DNA of 64,000 nt from CBDFGK01 sp965247075 (GTDB lineage: Bacteria > Pseudomonadota > Gammaproteobacteria > Pseudomonadales > Halieaceae), in contig CBDFGK010000002.1 in the NCBI GenBank assembly GCA_965247075.1, forward strand, positions 1,054,001 through 1,118,000. The letters run 5' to 3'. Below, in pieces: positions 52,383 to 61,776 of the stretch (positions within the stretch are counted from its first letter, which is position 1; every line of letters starts with the position of its first letter). The notes beneath the pieces are model-generated. The model ran no database searches and was not told where the DNA came from. It saw only the letters and a program-made list of their open reading frames with translations. The position numbers were made by a program, and so were the translations under genes.

Positions 52383-52945
52383 GCCTCCGGCAACGCCAAC
52401 GCAGGCATACCGGCCTGTTGCTGCTGTTGGCCGCAGGCATGTTCGGTTTTGCTTTTGCACTGGTACCGCTGTACGAGGTGTTCTGCCAGTTGACCGGACT
52501 CAATGGTAAAACCGCCCGTACTGCGGCTACGCAGAGTCCCCTGGCCTATGAAGAGGCCTACGAAGGGGCCTATGAACAGGGCAATGAGGTGATCGATCGT
52601 ACCGTGACCATACAGTTTCTGGCCCAGGTCGGGAACGGCATGCCCTGGGAATTTAGACCCATGGTGCGCCAACTGCGCGTTCGAACGGGCCAGAGCTATA
52701 CCACGCATTTTTACGTGCGCAACCGTGCCAGTGAGGCGGTAACAGGACAGGCCGTGCCCAGCGTATCGCCGGGAAAGGCCGCTCTACACCTGCATAAAAC
52801 CGAGTGTTTCTGCTTCACGCAACAACGCCTGGAAGCCGGAGAAACCATGGAAATGCCGGTAACTTTTATTGTCGACAACGACCTGCCGGAAGAAGTTCAG
52901 ACCTTCAGTTTGTCCTATACACTGTTTCGAGGTGCAGGCGGATGA
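52379..52945 (+). CDS. ctaG: Cytochrome oxidase copper chaperone Cox11/CtaG
   Basis: 188 residues; overlaps coxA by ATGA. One N-terminal membrane helix (GLLLLLAAGMFGFAFALVPL YEVFCQ region) and a periplasmic immunoglobulin-like domain with the copper-binding CFCFTQQ. It delivers copper to CuB of subunit I. An acidic repeat-like insertion (AYEEAYEGAYEQG, about residues 58-70) between the anchor and the domain is longer than usual. Confidence 0.93.
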   Translation: MSLRQRQRRHTGLLLLLAAGMFGFAFALVPLYEVFCQLTGLNGKTARTAATQSPLAYEEAYEGAYEQGNEVIDRTVTIQFLAQVGNGMPWEFRPMVRQLRVRTGQSYTTHFYVRNRASEAVTGQAVPSVSPGKAALHLHKTECFCFTQQRLEAGETMEMPVTFIVDNDLPEEVQTFSLSYTLFRGAGG

Positions 52946-53844
52946 GCGACTCCACCAGCTACTCTGGCACTCCCCGCTACTATGTGCCACACAGCAGTTT
53001 ATGGCCCATCGTCGGATCCATCGCGCTGGCCGTCACGGCCTTTGGCGCAGTCAGTTTTATCCATCAGAGCACTGAGAAAGTTGCCGCCGAGGGCAGCTTC
53101 GGCGCGCCGGTTTTCTATGTCGGTCTGGCCATGATCGCGTTTATGATGTTTGGCTGGTTCGGAACTGTTATCCGAGAATCACTCAAGGGTATGGTCAGCG
53201 ACCAGCTCGACCGCAGCTACCGCATGGCAATGTTCTGGTTCATCGTGTCGGAAGTGATGTTTTTTGCCGCCTTCTTCGGCGCGCTTTTTTACGCGCGAAT
53301 GATTTCCGTGCCCTGGCTGGCCGGCGCCGATAACAATCTGCTAACCCACCTGATTTTGTGGCCGGATTTCGCTGATAGCTGGCCCCTGTTTATGACCCCC
53401 GGCGGCAGCCTGACAGAAGCGATGGAGGCTTGGGGATTACCTTTTACCAACACTGTTATCCTGGTAACCAGCAGTCTTACCGTCACCTTTGCGCATTGGG
53501 CGCTGAAGAAAAACCGCAGAATGCCCCTGATAATCTGGCTCGGCATCACGGTGATTCTGGGCGTGATTTTTCTCACTCTGCAGGCGGTGGAATATCTGCA
53601 CGCCTACGAGGAACTGGGACTCAGGCTGAGTTCCGGCATCTATGGCTCCACATTTTTTCTGTTGACCGGCTTCCACGGTGCCCACGTCACCATGGGGACC
53701 ATCATGTTGATAGTCATGTGGCTGCGTTGTATGAGAGGGCATTTCAATGCGGATAATCACTTCGCTTTTGAAGCGGTCAGTTGGTACTGGCACTTCGTCG
53801 ATGTGATTTGGCTATTTTTATTTACCTTTGTGTATTGGTTTTAA
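52942..53844 (+). CDS. coxC: Cytochrome c oxidase subunit III
   Basis: 300 residues, seven membrane helices; ATG 52942 overlaps the previous stop by ATGA. Typical stretches are YRMAMFWFIVSEVMFFAAFF, TSSLTVTFAHWALKKNRR, TGFHGAHVTMGTIML and the final FEAVSWYWHFVDVIWLFLF. Order coxB-coxA-cox11-coxC is a common oxidase operon. Confidence 0.95.
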   Translation: MSDSTSYSGTPRYYVPHSSLWPIVGSIALAVTAFGAVSFIHQSTEKVAAEGSFGAPVFYVGLAMIAFMMFGWFGTVIRESLKGMVSDQLDRSYRMAMFWFIVSEVMFFAAFFGALFYARMISVPWLAGADNNLLTHLILWPDFADSWPLFMTPGGSLTEAMEAWGLPFTNTVILVTSSLTVTFAHWALKKNRRMPLIIWLGITVILGVIFLTLQAVEYLHAYEELGLRLSSGIYGSTFFLLTGFHGAHVTMGTIMLIVMWLRCMRGHFNADNHFAFEAVSWYWHFVDVIWLFLFTFVYWF

Positions 53845-54029
53845 GGCATGTATTTGAACGCAAAACCCCCGGCCAGAAGCGCGAGCAACAGTATCGAGAA
53901 GGCCACCCGCGCACTCAGTGCAATGACCGTGCGCTGGCTCTTGCCACGGTCTCGCACCAGGAAGAACAGGCCGCTGCCCAAACTGACAAGAATGACGAGC
54001 ATAACCGCAAGTATCACCAAATTGTACAT
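53841..54029 (-). CDS. DUF2909 twin-helix membrane protein
   Basis: 62 residues from ATG 54029: MYNLVILAVMLVILVSLGSG, a short RDRGKSQRT loop, then ARVAFSILLLALLAGGFAFK. This two-helix pattern is DUF2909, found at cox loci of gammaproteobacteria. It is opposite in direction to its neighbours and its stop overlaps coxC's end by 4 bases. Confidence 0.75.
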   Translation of the reverse strand: MYNLVILAVMLVILVSLGSGLFFLVRDRGKSQRTVIALSARVAFSILLLALLAGGFAFKYMP

Positions 54030-54091
54030 GCTGCGCCGAGGCTGGCTGTAGCCAACAAATGAATACCAGTGCATACAATCAGAGCGAGAAA

Positions 54092-54448
54092 ATGATGTCA
54101 AGAAGTGCCGAAATCAAACTGACGATAGACCTGGACGGCGACAAATTGCCGACGCGCATTGCCTGGCAAGCCTCGGAAGCAGAGCACCTGGGCCCGACAG
54201 ACTGCCAGTCGGCCATGATCTCACTGTGGGACAGCGAGACAAAAACCACCGCGTCCATCGATCTCTGGACCCAGGAAATGACCATCGACGATATGAACCT
54301 CCATGTCTACCAGATGATTCACAAGCTGGCCGACAGCTATTGGCGAGCCACCAGGGACAGGGAGATAGCGGATGTGATTCACGAATTCGGCGATGGCTTT
54401 AGCAAAACACTGGGGCTGGCAATTACCGCGCCACGCGAGAGCGGTTAA
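54092..54448 (+). CDS. GldC-like protein
   Basis: About 118 residues from ATG 54092 (54059 is an alternative; neither has a strong ribosome site). AEIKLTIDLDGDKLPTRIAW, ISLWDSETKTTASIDLWTQE and MTIDDMNLHVYQMIHKLADS match the GldC family first named in gliding bacteria. No gliding genes are here; it sits between the cox genes and the complex III genes and probably serves their assembly or regulation. That role is inferred from position. Confidence 0.7.
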   Translation: MMSRSAEIKLTIDLDGDKLPTRIAWQASEAEHLGPTDCQSAMISLWDSETKTTASIDLWTQEMTIDDMNLHVYQMIHKLADSYWRATRDREIADVIHEFGDGFSKTLGLAITAPRESG

Positions 54449-54451
54449 CAG

Positions 54452-54991
54452 ATGAGCATTTCCCTGGTTCCGACATTGCGACTCTTCAAACCGGCGGCCC
54501 GCTTCATTGCTGTCGGTTTTGTCGGCCTGCTGTTGGGTTACTGGGTCAACGCGGCCTACTTTCCGGGAACCAGCCCCGAGCAACCGATTAATTTCAGTCA
54601 CAAAATCCACGCAGGTGAGTACGAAATTCCCTGTATGTATTGCCACATTCAGGCTCGCCGATCCATTTCCGCAGGAGTACCCAGCGTCAACAAATGCGTG
54701 AGTTGCCACAAGTCCATTGCGACTGAACGACCGCAGATACGCAAGGTAATGCAGTACTGGCGTAATCGGGAACCGATTCCGTGGATCAAGGTGCACGATC
54801 TGCCGGATTTTGTGCATTTCCCCCACAAACGCCACGTGGCGGCCGGGCTGGAATGCCAGACCTGCCACGGGCCAGTTGAAACCATGGACAGAGTAAGCCG
54901 CCTGGCACCGCATCAAATGGGGCAGTGCCTGAGTTGTCACAAGCAGCACGAGGTCGAGAACGGACTGGATTGCTGGACCTGCCACAAGTAA
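54452..54991 (+). CDS. actA: Alternative complex III subunit A, pentahaem cytochrome c
   Basis: 179 residues. One N-terminal anchor (FIAVGFVGLLLGYWVNAAYF) and exactly five CxxCH sites: CMYCH, CVSCH, CQTCH, CLSCH and CWTCH. Five haems with a membrane anchor is the ActA pattern. It would carry electrons within alternative complex III toward ActE or the oxidase. It starts 3 bases after the GldC-like gene. Confidence 0.9.
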   Translation: MSISLVPTLRLFKPAARFIAVGFVGLLLGYWVNAAYFPGTSPEQPINFSHKIHAGEYEIPCMYCHIQARRSISAGVPSVNKCVSCHKSIATERPQIRKVMQYWRNREPIPWIKVHDLPDFVHFPHKRHVAAGLECQTCHGPVETMDRVSRLAPHQMGQCLSCHKQHEVENGLDCWTCHK

Positions 54992-55026
54992 GGGCCGCTT
55001 GACAAAAGCGTAAGCTGGAGAGGAAT

Positions 55027-57324
55027 TTGACTAATATAGATCGCAGAGAGTTCTTCAAGCTGGTAGGTGCCGGCAGTGTCGGCGTGGGTGCCGGGTTTAT
55101 GCTGGCAGAATCCATCAAGCACCCGGTGGAGTACCTCATTCCCGAAGTGGTACCCCCGGAGCAGTTCAGCGCCGGTATCGCCACCTGGTATAACACCGTG
55201 TGCAACATGTGCCCGGCCGGCTGCGGAATTACCGTACGCACCCGCGAGGGGCGCGCCAAGAAGATTGAAGGCAATCCGGCCCACCCGGTTAACCAGGGCA
55301 GGCTATGTGCCGTGGGCCAGGCCGGTCTGCAGCAGTTGTACAACCCTGATCGCATTACCACGCCGCTGTTGCGCACTGGAGTTGATAGCGCTGGGGCATT
55401 TTCGCCAACCACCTGGAGCGAGGGTCTCGCCGGCGTTGCCGAACGTCTGCGCGGTCTGCGCGCGCATAACGAAGCTAACCGCATGTGTCTGCTTACCAGC
55501 GGCGTGCGCGGACATCTCGCTCAATTGTTCGAGTTATTTATGTCAGAACTGGGTTCTGAGCGATTACTTCACTACGATTTCGCCCACCCACACACACTTT
55601 ATGCTGCCAATGAACAATTCTTTGGCGAGCAAAACCTGCCCTATTACGACCTGAAAAACACCCGCTACCTGCTATCTTTCGGCGCCGACTATCTCGGCAC
55701 ATGGCTCTCCCCGGTGCATCACAGCCTCGGTTTTGGCCACAGCCGCGAGGCGCAGGCGGCAAGAGGTCACTTCGTGCAAATCGAACCGCGCATGTCTCTC
55801 AGCGGCGCCGCCGCCGATGAGTGGATCGCCGCTAAACCGGGCACCGAGGGACTACTGGCACTGGGCCTAGCCCATCATATGGTTACTGCGGGCTACTACA
55901 ATGGTGCTGATCGAGACGACTGGGCCGCCGTGCTCACACCCTATTCGACGGCGCGAGTGGCCGACCAGACTGGCGTACCGGAGGAAACTGTCGTTCGCCT
56001 CGCCGGGGACTTCGCCCAAACCCAACCCAGTCTCGCCATCGGTGGCGACGGGGTAGGCAATCTCAGCAATGGACTCAACACCCTGATAGCCGTCAACGCG
56101 CTAAATTACCTGGTCGGCAATCTGGGCAAGGCCGGCGGCCTGGTGTTTAATCCAGCGCCGAGTTTCACGACCTCCCATCCCCGCCAGGCCAGCTATCGCA
56201 GTCTGCTTGAACTCGCCGAGCAGGCTCGCCAGGGCAACATCGAGGTGTTAATCATCAACGGCACCAACCCGCTGTTTACCTTGCCGGAAGCGGCGGACTT
56301 CCAGGCAGCGCTGGCAGAGATACCCCTGATTGTCAGCCTCTCCAGTTTTATGGATGAAACCACCGCCCAGGCCCACGTAATCTTACCCAGCCATACCTAT
56401 CTGGAAAGCTGGGGTGACGATGCGCCCGAACCGGGGGTCGGCTTCCCCGTCGGCGCACTCGCACAGCCCGTGGTATCACCCTTGTACAACACCCGGGCCA
56501 CCGGCGACATCATACTGGCGCTGGCTCAGCAACTCGGTCTTGAGGAGACTCTGCCCTGGAATACCATGGAAGAGTACCTGCAGCAGGGCTGGCGCGAGTT
56601 CTATCAGCGCGGTTCCACAACTGCCGACCAGAGCTTTGCGTCTTTCTGGCGGTCGGTACTGAAGGCCGGTGTGTGGGGAAAAAAGACGCAGCGCGAACAC
56701 CCACCGTTTACCCTGGCCAGATCTGTTATCGACAGTATCGCTGTGCCGGCACCGGAGTTTTCCGGCGCCAGCGAGATCTACCCCTTTGTTCTGCACCCCT
56801 ACCTGTCGCCCACCCTGCGCGATGGCCGCAACGCGAACCTGCCCTGGATGCAGGAACTGCCCGACCCAACCACCAGCGTGGTCTACGGCTCATGGGTGGA
56901 GATAAACCCAGACACTGCCGGGCAACTGGGGCTGACCGAGGGGGATCTGGTCGAAGTCCAGTCCCCACACGGATCAATTGTTGCCCCGGTATTCGTGTAC
57001 CCGGCCATCAGGCCGGATGTCATTGCCATGCCCATCGGCCAGGGTCATGCAGAATATGGCCGTTATGCCAGGGACCGCGGCGCCAACCCGCTGAAAATAC
57101 TCGCGCCGCAAATAGAACCCCGTATCGGCAGCCTCGCCTGGGGCGCGACGCGGGTGAATGTTATTGCCACGGGTCGCAAGCGCAAGCTGGTTAAAACCGG
57201 CGGTACATCGCGCGATCTCGGTCGCGACATCATCCAGACCACGCGCTCGCAGACGGCAGGACACGCACGCGCTGGGCCGGATCTTGTGCCGACTCTTATT
57301 CCGACCAGGGAGTTACCCTCATGA
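55027..57324 (+). CDS. actB1: Alternative complex III subunit B1, molybdopterin-oxidoreductase-like
   Basis: 765 residues from TTG 55027 with GGAGAGGA upstream. RREFFKLVGAGSVGVGAGFM is a Tat-type signal. The protein follows the molybdopterin oxidoreductase fold (GVRGHLAQLFE, INGTNPLFTLPEA, SSFMDETTAQAHVILPSHTY). Cys59, Cys62, Cys66 and Cys94 form the CxxCxxxC...C pattern of an N-terminal 4Fe-4S cluster. ActB1 of studied complexes is generally described as lacking molybdenum; whether this one binds a cluster or cofactor is open. It overlaps actB2 by ATGA. Confidence 0.88.
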   Translation: MTNIDRREFFKLVGAGSVGVGAGFMLAESIKHPVEYLIPEVVPPEQFSAGIATWYNTVCNMCPAGCGITVRTREGRAKKIEGNPAHPVNQGRLCAVGQAGLQQLYNPDRITTPLLRTGVDSAGAFSPTTWSEGLAGVAERLRGLRAHNEANRMCLLTSGVRGHLAQLFELFMSELGSERLLHYDFAHPHTLYAANEQFFGEQNLPYYDLKNTRYLLSFGADYLGTWLSPVHHSLGFGHSREAQAARGHFVQIEPRMSLSGAAADEWIAAKPGTEGLLALGLAHHMVTAGYYNGADRDDWAAVLTPYSTARVADQTGVPEETVVRLAGDFAQTQPSLAIGGDGVGNLSNGLNTLIAVNALNYLVGNLGKAGGLVFNPAPSFTTSHPRQASYRSLLELAEQARQGNIEVLIINGTNPLFTLPEAADFQAALAEIPLIVSLSSFMDETTAQAHVILPSHTYLESWGDDAPEPGVGFPVGALAQPVVSPLYNTRATGDIILALAQQLGLEETLPWNTMEEYLQQGWREFYQRGSTTADQSFASFWRSVLKAGVWGKKTQREHPPFTLARSVIDSIAVPAPEFSGASEIYPFVLHPYLSPTLRDGRNANLPWMQELPDPTTSVVYGSWVEINPDTAGQLGLTEGDLVEVQSPHGSIVAPVFVYPAIRPDVIAMPIGQGHAEYGRYARDRGANPLKILAPQIEPRIGSLAWGATRVNVIATGRKRKLVKTGGTSRDLGRDIIQTTRSQTAGHARAGPDLVPTLIPTRELPS

Positions 57325-58094
57325 GCCTACTGGAGCAGTTACGCAAGAGCTGGGAGAAATACAGCAAGCCCGGCTATTACGACGAGTTCGACTACGCCTG
57401 GACCATGAGCATTGACCTGGACAAATGCACAGGCTGCGAGGCTTGTGTGACCGCCTGTCAGGCCGAGAACAATTTGCCCATCGTCGGCGAGGAAGGTTTT
57501 GCCCAGGGACGGGAGATAAAGTGGATGCGGATAGAACGCTACTGGGACGGAGAGTACCCCAACGTCAAGCTGGGCTTTATTCCCATGCTGTGCCAGCACT
57601 GCGATGCGGCCCCCTGCGAGACTGTGTGTCCGGTGAACGCCACCTATCACAATCAGGACGGTCTCAATACCCAGATATACAACCGCTGTATCGGCACCCG
57701 GGCCTGTGCGGTTTACTGCCCCTATGAAGTTCGTTACTTCAATTTCACCACCCATCACTGGGACGCTCCACTGGAGCAGCAACTCAATCCGGATGTGACA
57801 GTGCGGGAAAAGGGTGTGATGGAAAAGTGCACCTTCTGCATTCAACGCATTCGCCAGGCCAAGGACCAGGCCAAGGACGACGGTGGCCGCCGTGTGCGCG
57901 ATGGCGAGGTGCAACCGGCCTGTGTACAGACCTGTCCCACCCAGGCCCTGGTGTTCGGGGACCGCAAGGATCCAGACAGCCAGGTATCCCAAAAGATCAC
58001 CATGCAACTCTCGCGAGCCTACCGGGTGTTGGAGGAGCTCAACACATCGCCCTCGGTGGTCTACCTCAAGAAGGTGGATGACAATGCAAGTTAA
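57321..58094 (+). CDS. actB2: Alternative complex III subunit B2, iron-sulfur protein
   Basis: 257 residues, with four clusters of cysteines: CTGCEACVTACQ, CQHCDAAPCETVCP, CIGTRACAVYCP (Thr in place of one Cys, as in 3Fe-4S-type sites) with CTFC, and CVQTCP. In many bacteria B1 and B2 are one chain; here they are separate genes overlapping by 4 bases. It relays electrons along the complex. Confidence 0.92.
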   Translation: MSLLEQLRKSWEKYSKPGYYDEFDYAWTMSIDLDKCTGCEACVTACQAENNLPIVGEEGFAQGREIKWMRIERYWDGEYPNVKLGFIPMLCQHCDAAPCETVCPVNATYHNQDGLNTQIYNRCIGTRACAVYCPYEVRYFNFTTHHWDAPLEQQLNPDVTVREKGVMEKCTFCIQRIRQAKDQAKDDGGRRVRDGEVQPACVQTCPTQALVFGDRKDPDSQVSQKITMQLSRAYRVLEELNTSPSVVYLKKVDDNAS

Positions 58095-59448
58095 CGGCGA
58101 ACCGCTACAGTACGCCGACGTCAACCGGGATGTAATTCGCTCTCTGGTAGAGACCGGGCCGCGCTACTATATCGCCCTGGCAAGCGCTTTTGGGCTGACC
58201 CTGGCGTGTTTTTTCTTCCCCTGGTTCTACCAGTTGTATTATGGACTGGGTGCCGCCGGCATGAACCACCCGGGGGTATGGGGAACTTATCTCGCCAATT
58301 TTATCTTCTGGATTGGACTGAGCCATTCCGGCACCTTGTTATCCTGCGTTTTGCATTTGACCAATAGCCCGTGGCGCAAGGCCATGTACCGCAGCGCCGA
58401 GGCCATGACCCTGTTTTCGCTGATGGTGGCTGCCACCTTTGTCATGGTGCATGTCGGGCGACCCTGGTTTATCCACTGGGCCCTACCCTACGCCAACCAA
58501 ATGGAGCTGTGGCCAAATTTCCGTTCGCCACTACTGTTTGACGTCATGGCCATCGCCACCTACCTGACCGGCAGTTCGATTTTTATTTACCTGGGTTCCA
58601 TTCCCGACTTCGCCGCCGCCAGGGACCGCACCGCGGGTTGGCGTCGCCATATGTACGTGTTGCTGTCGATGGGTTGGCGCGGCACAGACCGGGAATGGAA
58701 TCGGCTGGGCTGGGCCTACACATTCCTGGCCGTGCTGATTATTCCACTTGCGGTTTCGGTACACAGCATCGTGTCCTGGGACTTCGCCATGTCCATAGTA
58801 CCGGCGCTGCACCAAACGATATTCGCTCCCTATTTTGTGGTCGGCGCCATCTATTCCGGCACCGCCGGTATTGTCACCGTCATGTTTATTCTCAGGAAAA
58901 GTATGAGATTCGAGCAGTACATTACCGAACTGCACTTCGACAATCTGGGCAAGCTGTTACTGGCGCTGTCGTTGATGTGGACCTATATCAACGCGGTCGA
59001 ACTGTTTACGGGCTGGTACAGCGGCAGCTCTACCGAGCAGGAGGCGCTGAAGTTCAAATTGTTCGGCTACTACGCGCTGCTGTACTGGGAAATGATTCTG
59101 TTTTGCGCCGTGGCACCGCTGTTGCTGATTTCCACTCGTTTCAGGACTTCCCTGGTGCCCATGTTGATCCTGTCTATCGCCATCAATATCGGCATGTATA
59201 CCGAGCGCTTTCTCATTGTCGCCACGTCGCTGTCACGGCAATACCTGCCGGACGCCTGGGGGCTGTACGTACCCAACCTGGTTGAAATATCGATCCTGGT
59301 GGGGTCGCTGGCAATGTTTGTAACGCTGTTTTTGGTGTTTGTAAAAATTTTCCCCAGCGTATCCATGTATGAGGTAAAGGAAACGATGCGCACGCCCGCA
59401 AAAGAATCACTGGAACAAGGAACTGACCCATGGCCGACAACGCAGTAG
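58084..59448 (+). CDS. actC: Alternative complex III subunit C, NrfD-like quinol site protein
   Basis: 454 residues from ATG 58084, overlapping actB2. About ten membrane helices; FIFWIGLSHSGTLLSCVLHL, GRPWFIHWALPYANQMELWP and DFAMSIVPALHQTIFAPYFV are hallmark NrfD/PsrC segments that form the quinol pocket. Its 3' end overlaps actD by 19 bases. Confidence 0.92.
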   Translation: MQVNGEPLQYADVNRDVIRSLVETGPRYYIALASAFGLTLACFFFPWFYQLYYGLGAAGMNHPGVWGTYLANFIFWIGLSHSGTLLSCVLHLTNSPWRKAMYRSAEAMTLFSLMVAATFVMVHVGRPWFIHWALPYANQMELWPNFRSPLLFDVMAIATYLTGSSIFIYLGSIPDFAAARDRTAGWRRHMYVLLSMGWRGTDREWNRLGWAYTFLAVLIIPLAVSVHSIVSWDFAMSIVPALHQTIFAPYFVVGAIYSGTAGIVTVMFILRKSMRFEQYITELHFDNLGKLLLALSLMWTYINAVELFTGWYSGSSTEQEALKFKLFGYYALLYWEMILFCAVAPLLLISTRFRTSLVPMLILSIAINIGMYTERFLIVATSLSRQYLPDAWGLYVPNLVEISILVGSLAMFVTLFLVFVKIFPSVSMYEVKETMRTPAKESLEQGTDPWPTTQ

Positions 59449-59942
59449 CACTTTTTGCCGGACCCGAATTGGCGCTGTCTGCAGCGAAAGAACTGGTAGC
59501 TGCCGGTTTCACCACCACAGAACTGATGTCGCCAGTCCCCATCGAGGGTGTGGAAGAGGTGCTGGGAGAAAATAAGTCCGCCATCAAGCGCTTTACATTT
59601 TTTGGTGGGATTTTCGGTGCGTGCTTCGGTTTTAGCCTGGCGGCAGGTACCGCCGTACTCTACCTGCACCCCACCGGCGGCAGACCTATTATCACGATAC
59701 CACCGTTTCTTATTATTACTTACGAGATGGGAATTCTGTTCGGCATTCTCGCCACTGTCATCGGTTTTTTTATCAGCGCGCGACTGCCCGCCATGAGCGA
59801 TCGTGTCTACGCGCCGGAGGTCTCGGTGGACAAGTTTGCCGTAACAGTGGCCTGTAACGACCGCGAAGACCTTGACCGCGCGGCAGCGATACTGCGCGGC
59901 GCGGGCGCGGAGGAAATTCGCACCATAGGGGGGATGACCTGA
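59430..59942 (+). CDS. actD: Alternative complex III subunit D, DUF3341
   Basis: 170 residues: cytoplasmic ALFAGPELALSAAKELVAAG and PIEGVEEVLGENKSAIKRFT, then two membrane helices (FFGGIFGACFGFSLAAGTAV, TYEMGILFGILATVIGFF), then DKFAVTVACNDREDLDRAAA. This is the DUF3341 pattern of ActD. The stop overlaps actE's ATG (TGATG). Confidence 0.92.
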   Translation: MADNAVALFAGPELALSAAKELVAAGFTTTELMSPVPIEGVEEVLGENKSAIKRFTFFGGIFGACFGFSLAAGTAVLYLHPTGGRPIITIPPFLIITYEMGILFGILATVIGFFISARLPAMSDRVYAPEVSVDKFAVTVACNDREDLDRAAAILRGAGAEEIRTIGGMT

Positions 59943-60520
59943 TGCAATTGAGTAAGGTCAAGCTGCACTGCCCGCACAAACTGTTTGCGCTGCTGTTCCT
60001 GGCAGCGACTGCCCCGGCCTGGGGCTTTCCCTGGGATCAGGATATGGTGGACCAACCATCGGTCAAACCGCAGGAATCGATAACACCGGCCGAGCCCAAT
60101 GCCGTGCCTGTAAAAGGCGGTGAGACACTGCCCTCCCCAAGCACTGAAAAGGAAATATTTGCCGCCAAGGACGCTGCGGCAAGCATTCCCAATCCGGTGC
60201 CGGCAACAGCAGAGTCGATCGCCCGCGGCGCGGCCTTTTACCAAACTAACTGCAGGGTGTGTCACGGGCAGCAGGGCCACGGCGATGGCCCGGTGGGCGT
60301 AAAATTTCTTGACAATTCGCCGGTGGACCTAAATGAAGCCCATACCCAGGACCAGACCGACGGTCAGTTATTTTTTACCATTACCCGCGGTCGCATCGAA
60401 ATGCCCTTTTACCGAGACGCCCTGAATCAAGGGGAGCGCTGGGACCTGATAAATTTCATCAGGGATAGCTTCGGAAACGGCAGTGTAAAGGATATGGCAG
60501 CTACGAGTGACATACCATGA
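59942..60520 (+). CDS. actE: Alternative complex III subunit E, monohaem cytochrome c
   Basis: 192 residues: signal peptide (LFALLFLAATAPAWG), a Pro/Glu-rich linker, and one cytochrome c domain with CRVCHG and a later Met-containing EMPFYRDALNQGERWDLINF. It is the likely exit cytochrome toward the oxidase. It overlaps actF by ATGA. Confidence 0.9.
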   Translation: MQLSKVKLHCPHKLFALLFLAATAPAWGFPWDQDMVDQPSVKPQESITPAEPNAVPVKGGETLPSPSTEKEIFAAKDAAASIPNPVPATAESIARGAAFYQTNCRVCHGQQGHGDGPVGVKFLDNSPVDLNEAHTQDQTDGQLFFTITRGRIEMPFYRDALNQGERWDLINFIRDSFGNGSVKDMAATSDIP

Positions 60521-61713
60521 ATACCGGCGCAACTACTCCAGCCATGCAATCCTCGCCACCGGCTTCAGCGTCGGTCGCCCTGGGGGCGCTCATCGCCTTG
60601 TTTGTGCTTGGACTTGCGAGCCTCGTGTATGGGCTGAGCAACGCAACGGTGCGACCCGACTTTGCCTTGTTCACCACCTCGCTGCTGTTCCTGATGGGTG
60701 TGAGCCAGGCCGGTGTGGTGTTTTGTGCCATCACCCGTATTGTTCGCGCCGAGTGGGCCAAGCCCTACTATCGACTTGCCGAGCTGAGCACCCTGGCTTT
60801 TCTTCCGTTCGCCATCCTCGGGTTCCTGCTGGTGTATACCTACGCCAGAGACGACCTGTTTTATTGGCTGGCAGCCAGCGGTGATGAACATTTGAGCCCG
60901 TGGCTCAACATTCGCTGGTTGCTGGCCAGGAACCTGTTCAGCCTGTTGTTGTTTTACGGGCTGGCCGCAGTGTATGTTTTCAAGGGTCTCAAGCCGGACC
61001 TGGCAAGCCGATCAAAGGGTGCGGCGCTCGATCATCGCCAGGTAGAGCGCCAACTTTATGTCCTGTCGCCACTGGTAATTCTCGCCTTTGTCCTCTGCAA
61101 TACTTTCTTTGCCTGGGATTTCGCCATGATGCTGACGCCCCACTGGCACAGCACAGTGTTCCCGATATTCTTCTGGTTCAGCAATATATTGGCCGGCACC
61201 GCCGCCCTGATTGTATTCCCGGCACTTCTCACCGGGGGCGGCTTCTTTGGTCCCCTCCAGGTCCGCTACCTGGGCCGGGTCGTTCACTGCTTTACCCTGA
61301 TTTGGCTGTATTTATTCTGGGCCCAGTTTTTTGTGATCTGGTTCGGCAACCTGCCCCAGGAATCGGAGCCCCTGTGGCGACAAATGTACGGCCACTACGC
61401 CCCCTACTTCTGGACCATGATGGCGGGCTGCTTCTTCGTACCTTTTGCGGCGCTTGTCTTCGCCTCCATCAAGGGCTCGCTGGTGTCCTTGTGCATTATT
61501 GGTTTTGGGATAAATCTGGGCGCCTGGATTAACAAATACCTGATGATAGTGCCAGTCTTCTCTGCGGATGACACGCCCTTTGACCGCTGGTTGGACCTGA
61601 GTTTAGCGCTTGGACTGCTGGCCGGATTCCTGGCGCTGCTGATCATACTCGCCCGACGCCTGCCCCTTTATTCCTATTGGGAAATGAACCTGAAACCCGA
61701 AACCAGAGTCTAA
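60517..61713 (+). CDS. actF: Alternative complex III subunit F, NrfD-like membrane protein
   Basis: 398 residues and about ten membrane helices; a second, shorter NrfD-like subunit (GVSQAGVVFCAITRIVRAEW, NTFFAWDFAMMLTPHWHSTV, FFWFSNILAGTAALIVFPAL). It is thought to help form the membrane and proton-translocation part of the complex. Last gene of the act set; fumC starts 63 bases later. Confidence 0.9.
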   Translation: MNTGATTPAMQSSPPASASVALGALIALFVLGLASLVYGLSNATVRPDFALFTTSLLFLMGVSQAGVVFCAITRIVRAEWAKPYYRLAELSTLAFLPFAILGFLLVYTYARDDLFYWLAASGDEHLSPWLNIRWLLARNLFSLLLFYGLAAVYVFKGLKPDLASRSKGAALDHRQVERQLYVLSPLVILAFVLCNTFFAWDFAMMLTPHWHSTVFPIFFWFSNILAGTAALIVFPALLTGGGFFGPLQVRYLGRVVHCFTLIWLYLFWAQFFVIWFGNLPQESEPLWRQMYGHYAPYFWTMMAGCFFVPFAALVFASIKGSLVSLCIIGFGINLGAWINKYLMIVPVFSADDTPFDRWLDLSLALGLLAGFLALLIILARRLPLYSYWEMNLKPETRV

Positions 61714-61776
61714 ACAGCGAAATAACCGGACCAGAGAGGAGCGGGATTTCAATCCACATTATCCCGGTGATCGACA

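Noticed and set aside
57339..58124. Minus-strand 261-codon open frame
   Set aside because: Antisense shadow of actB2, whose cysteine clusters are unmistakable.
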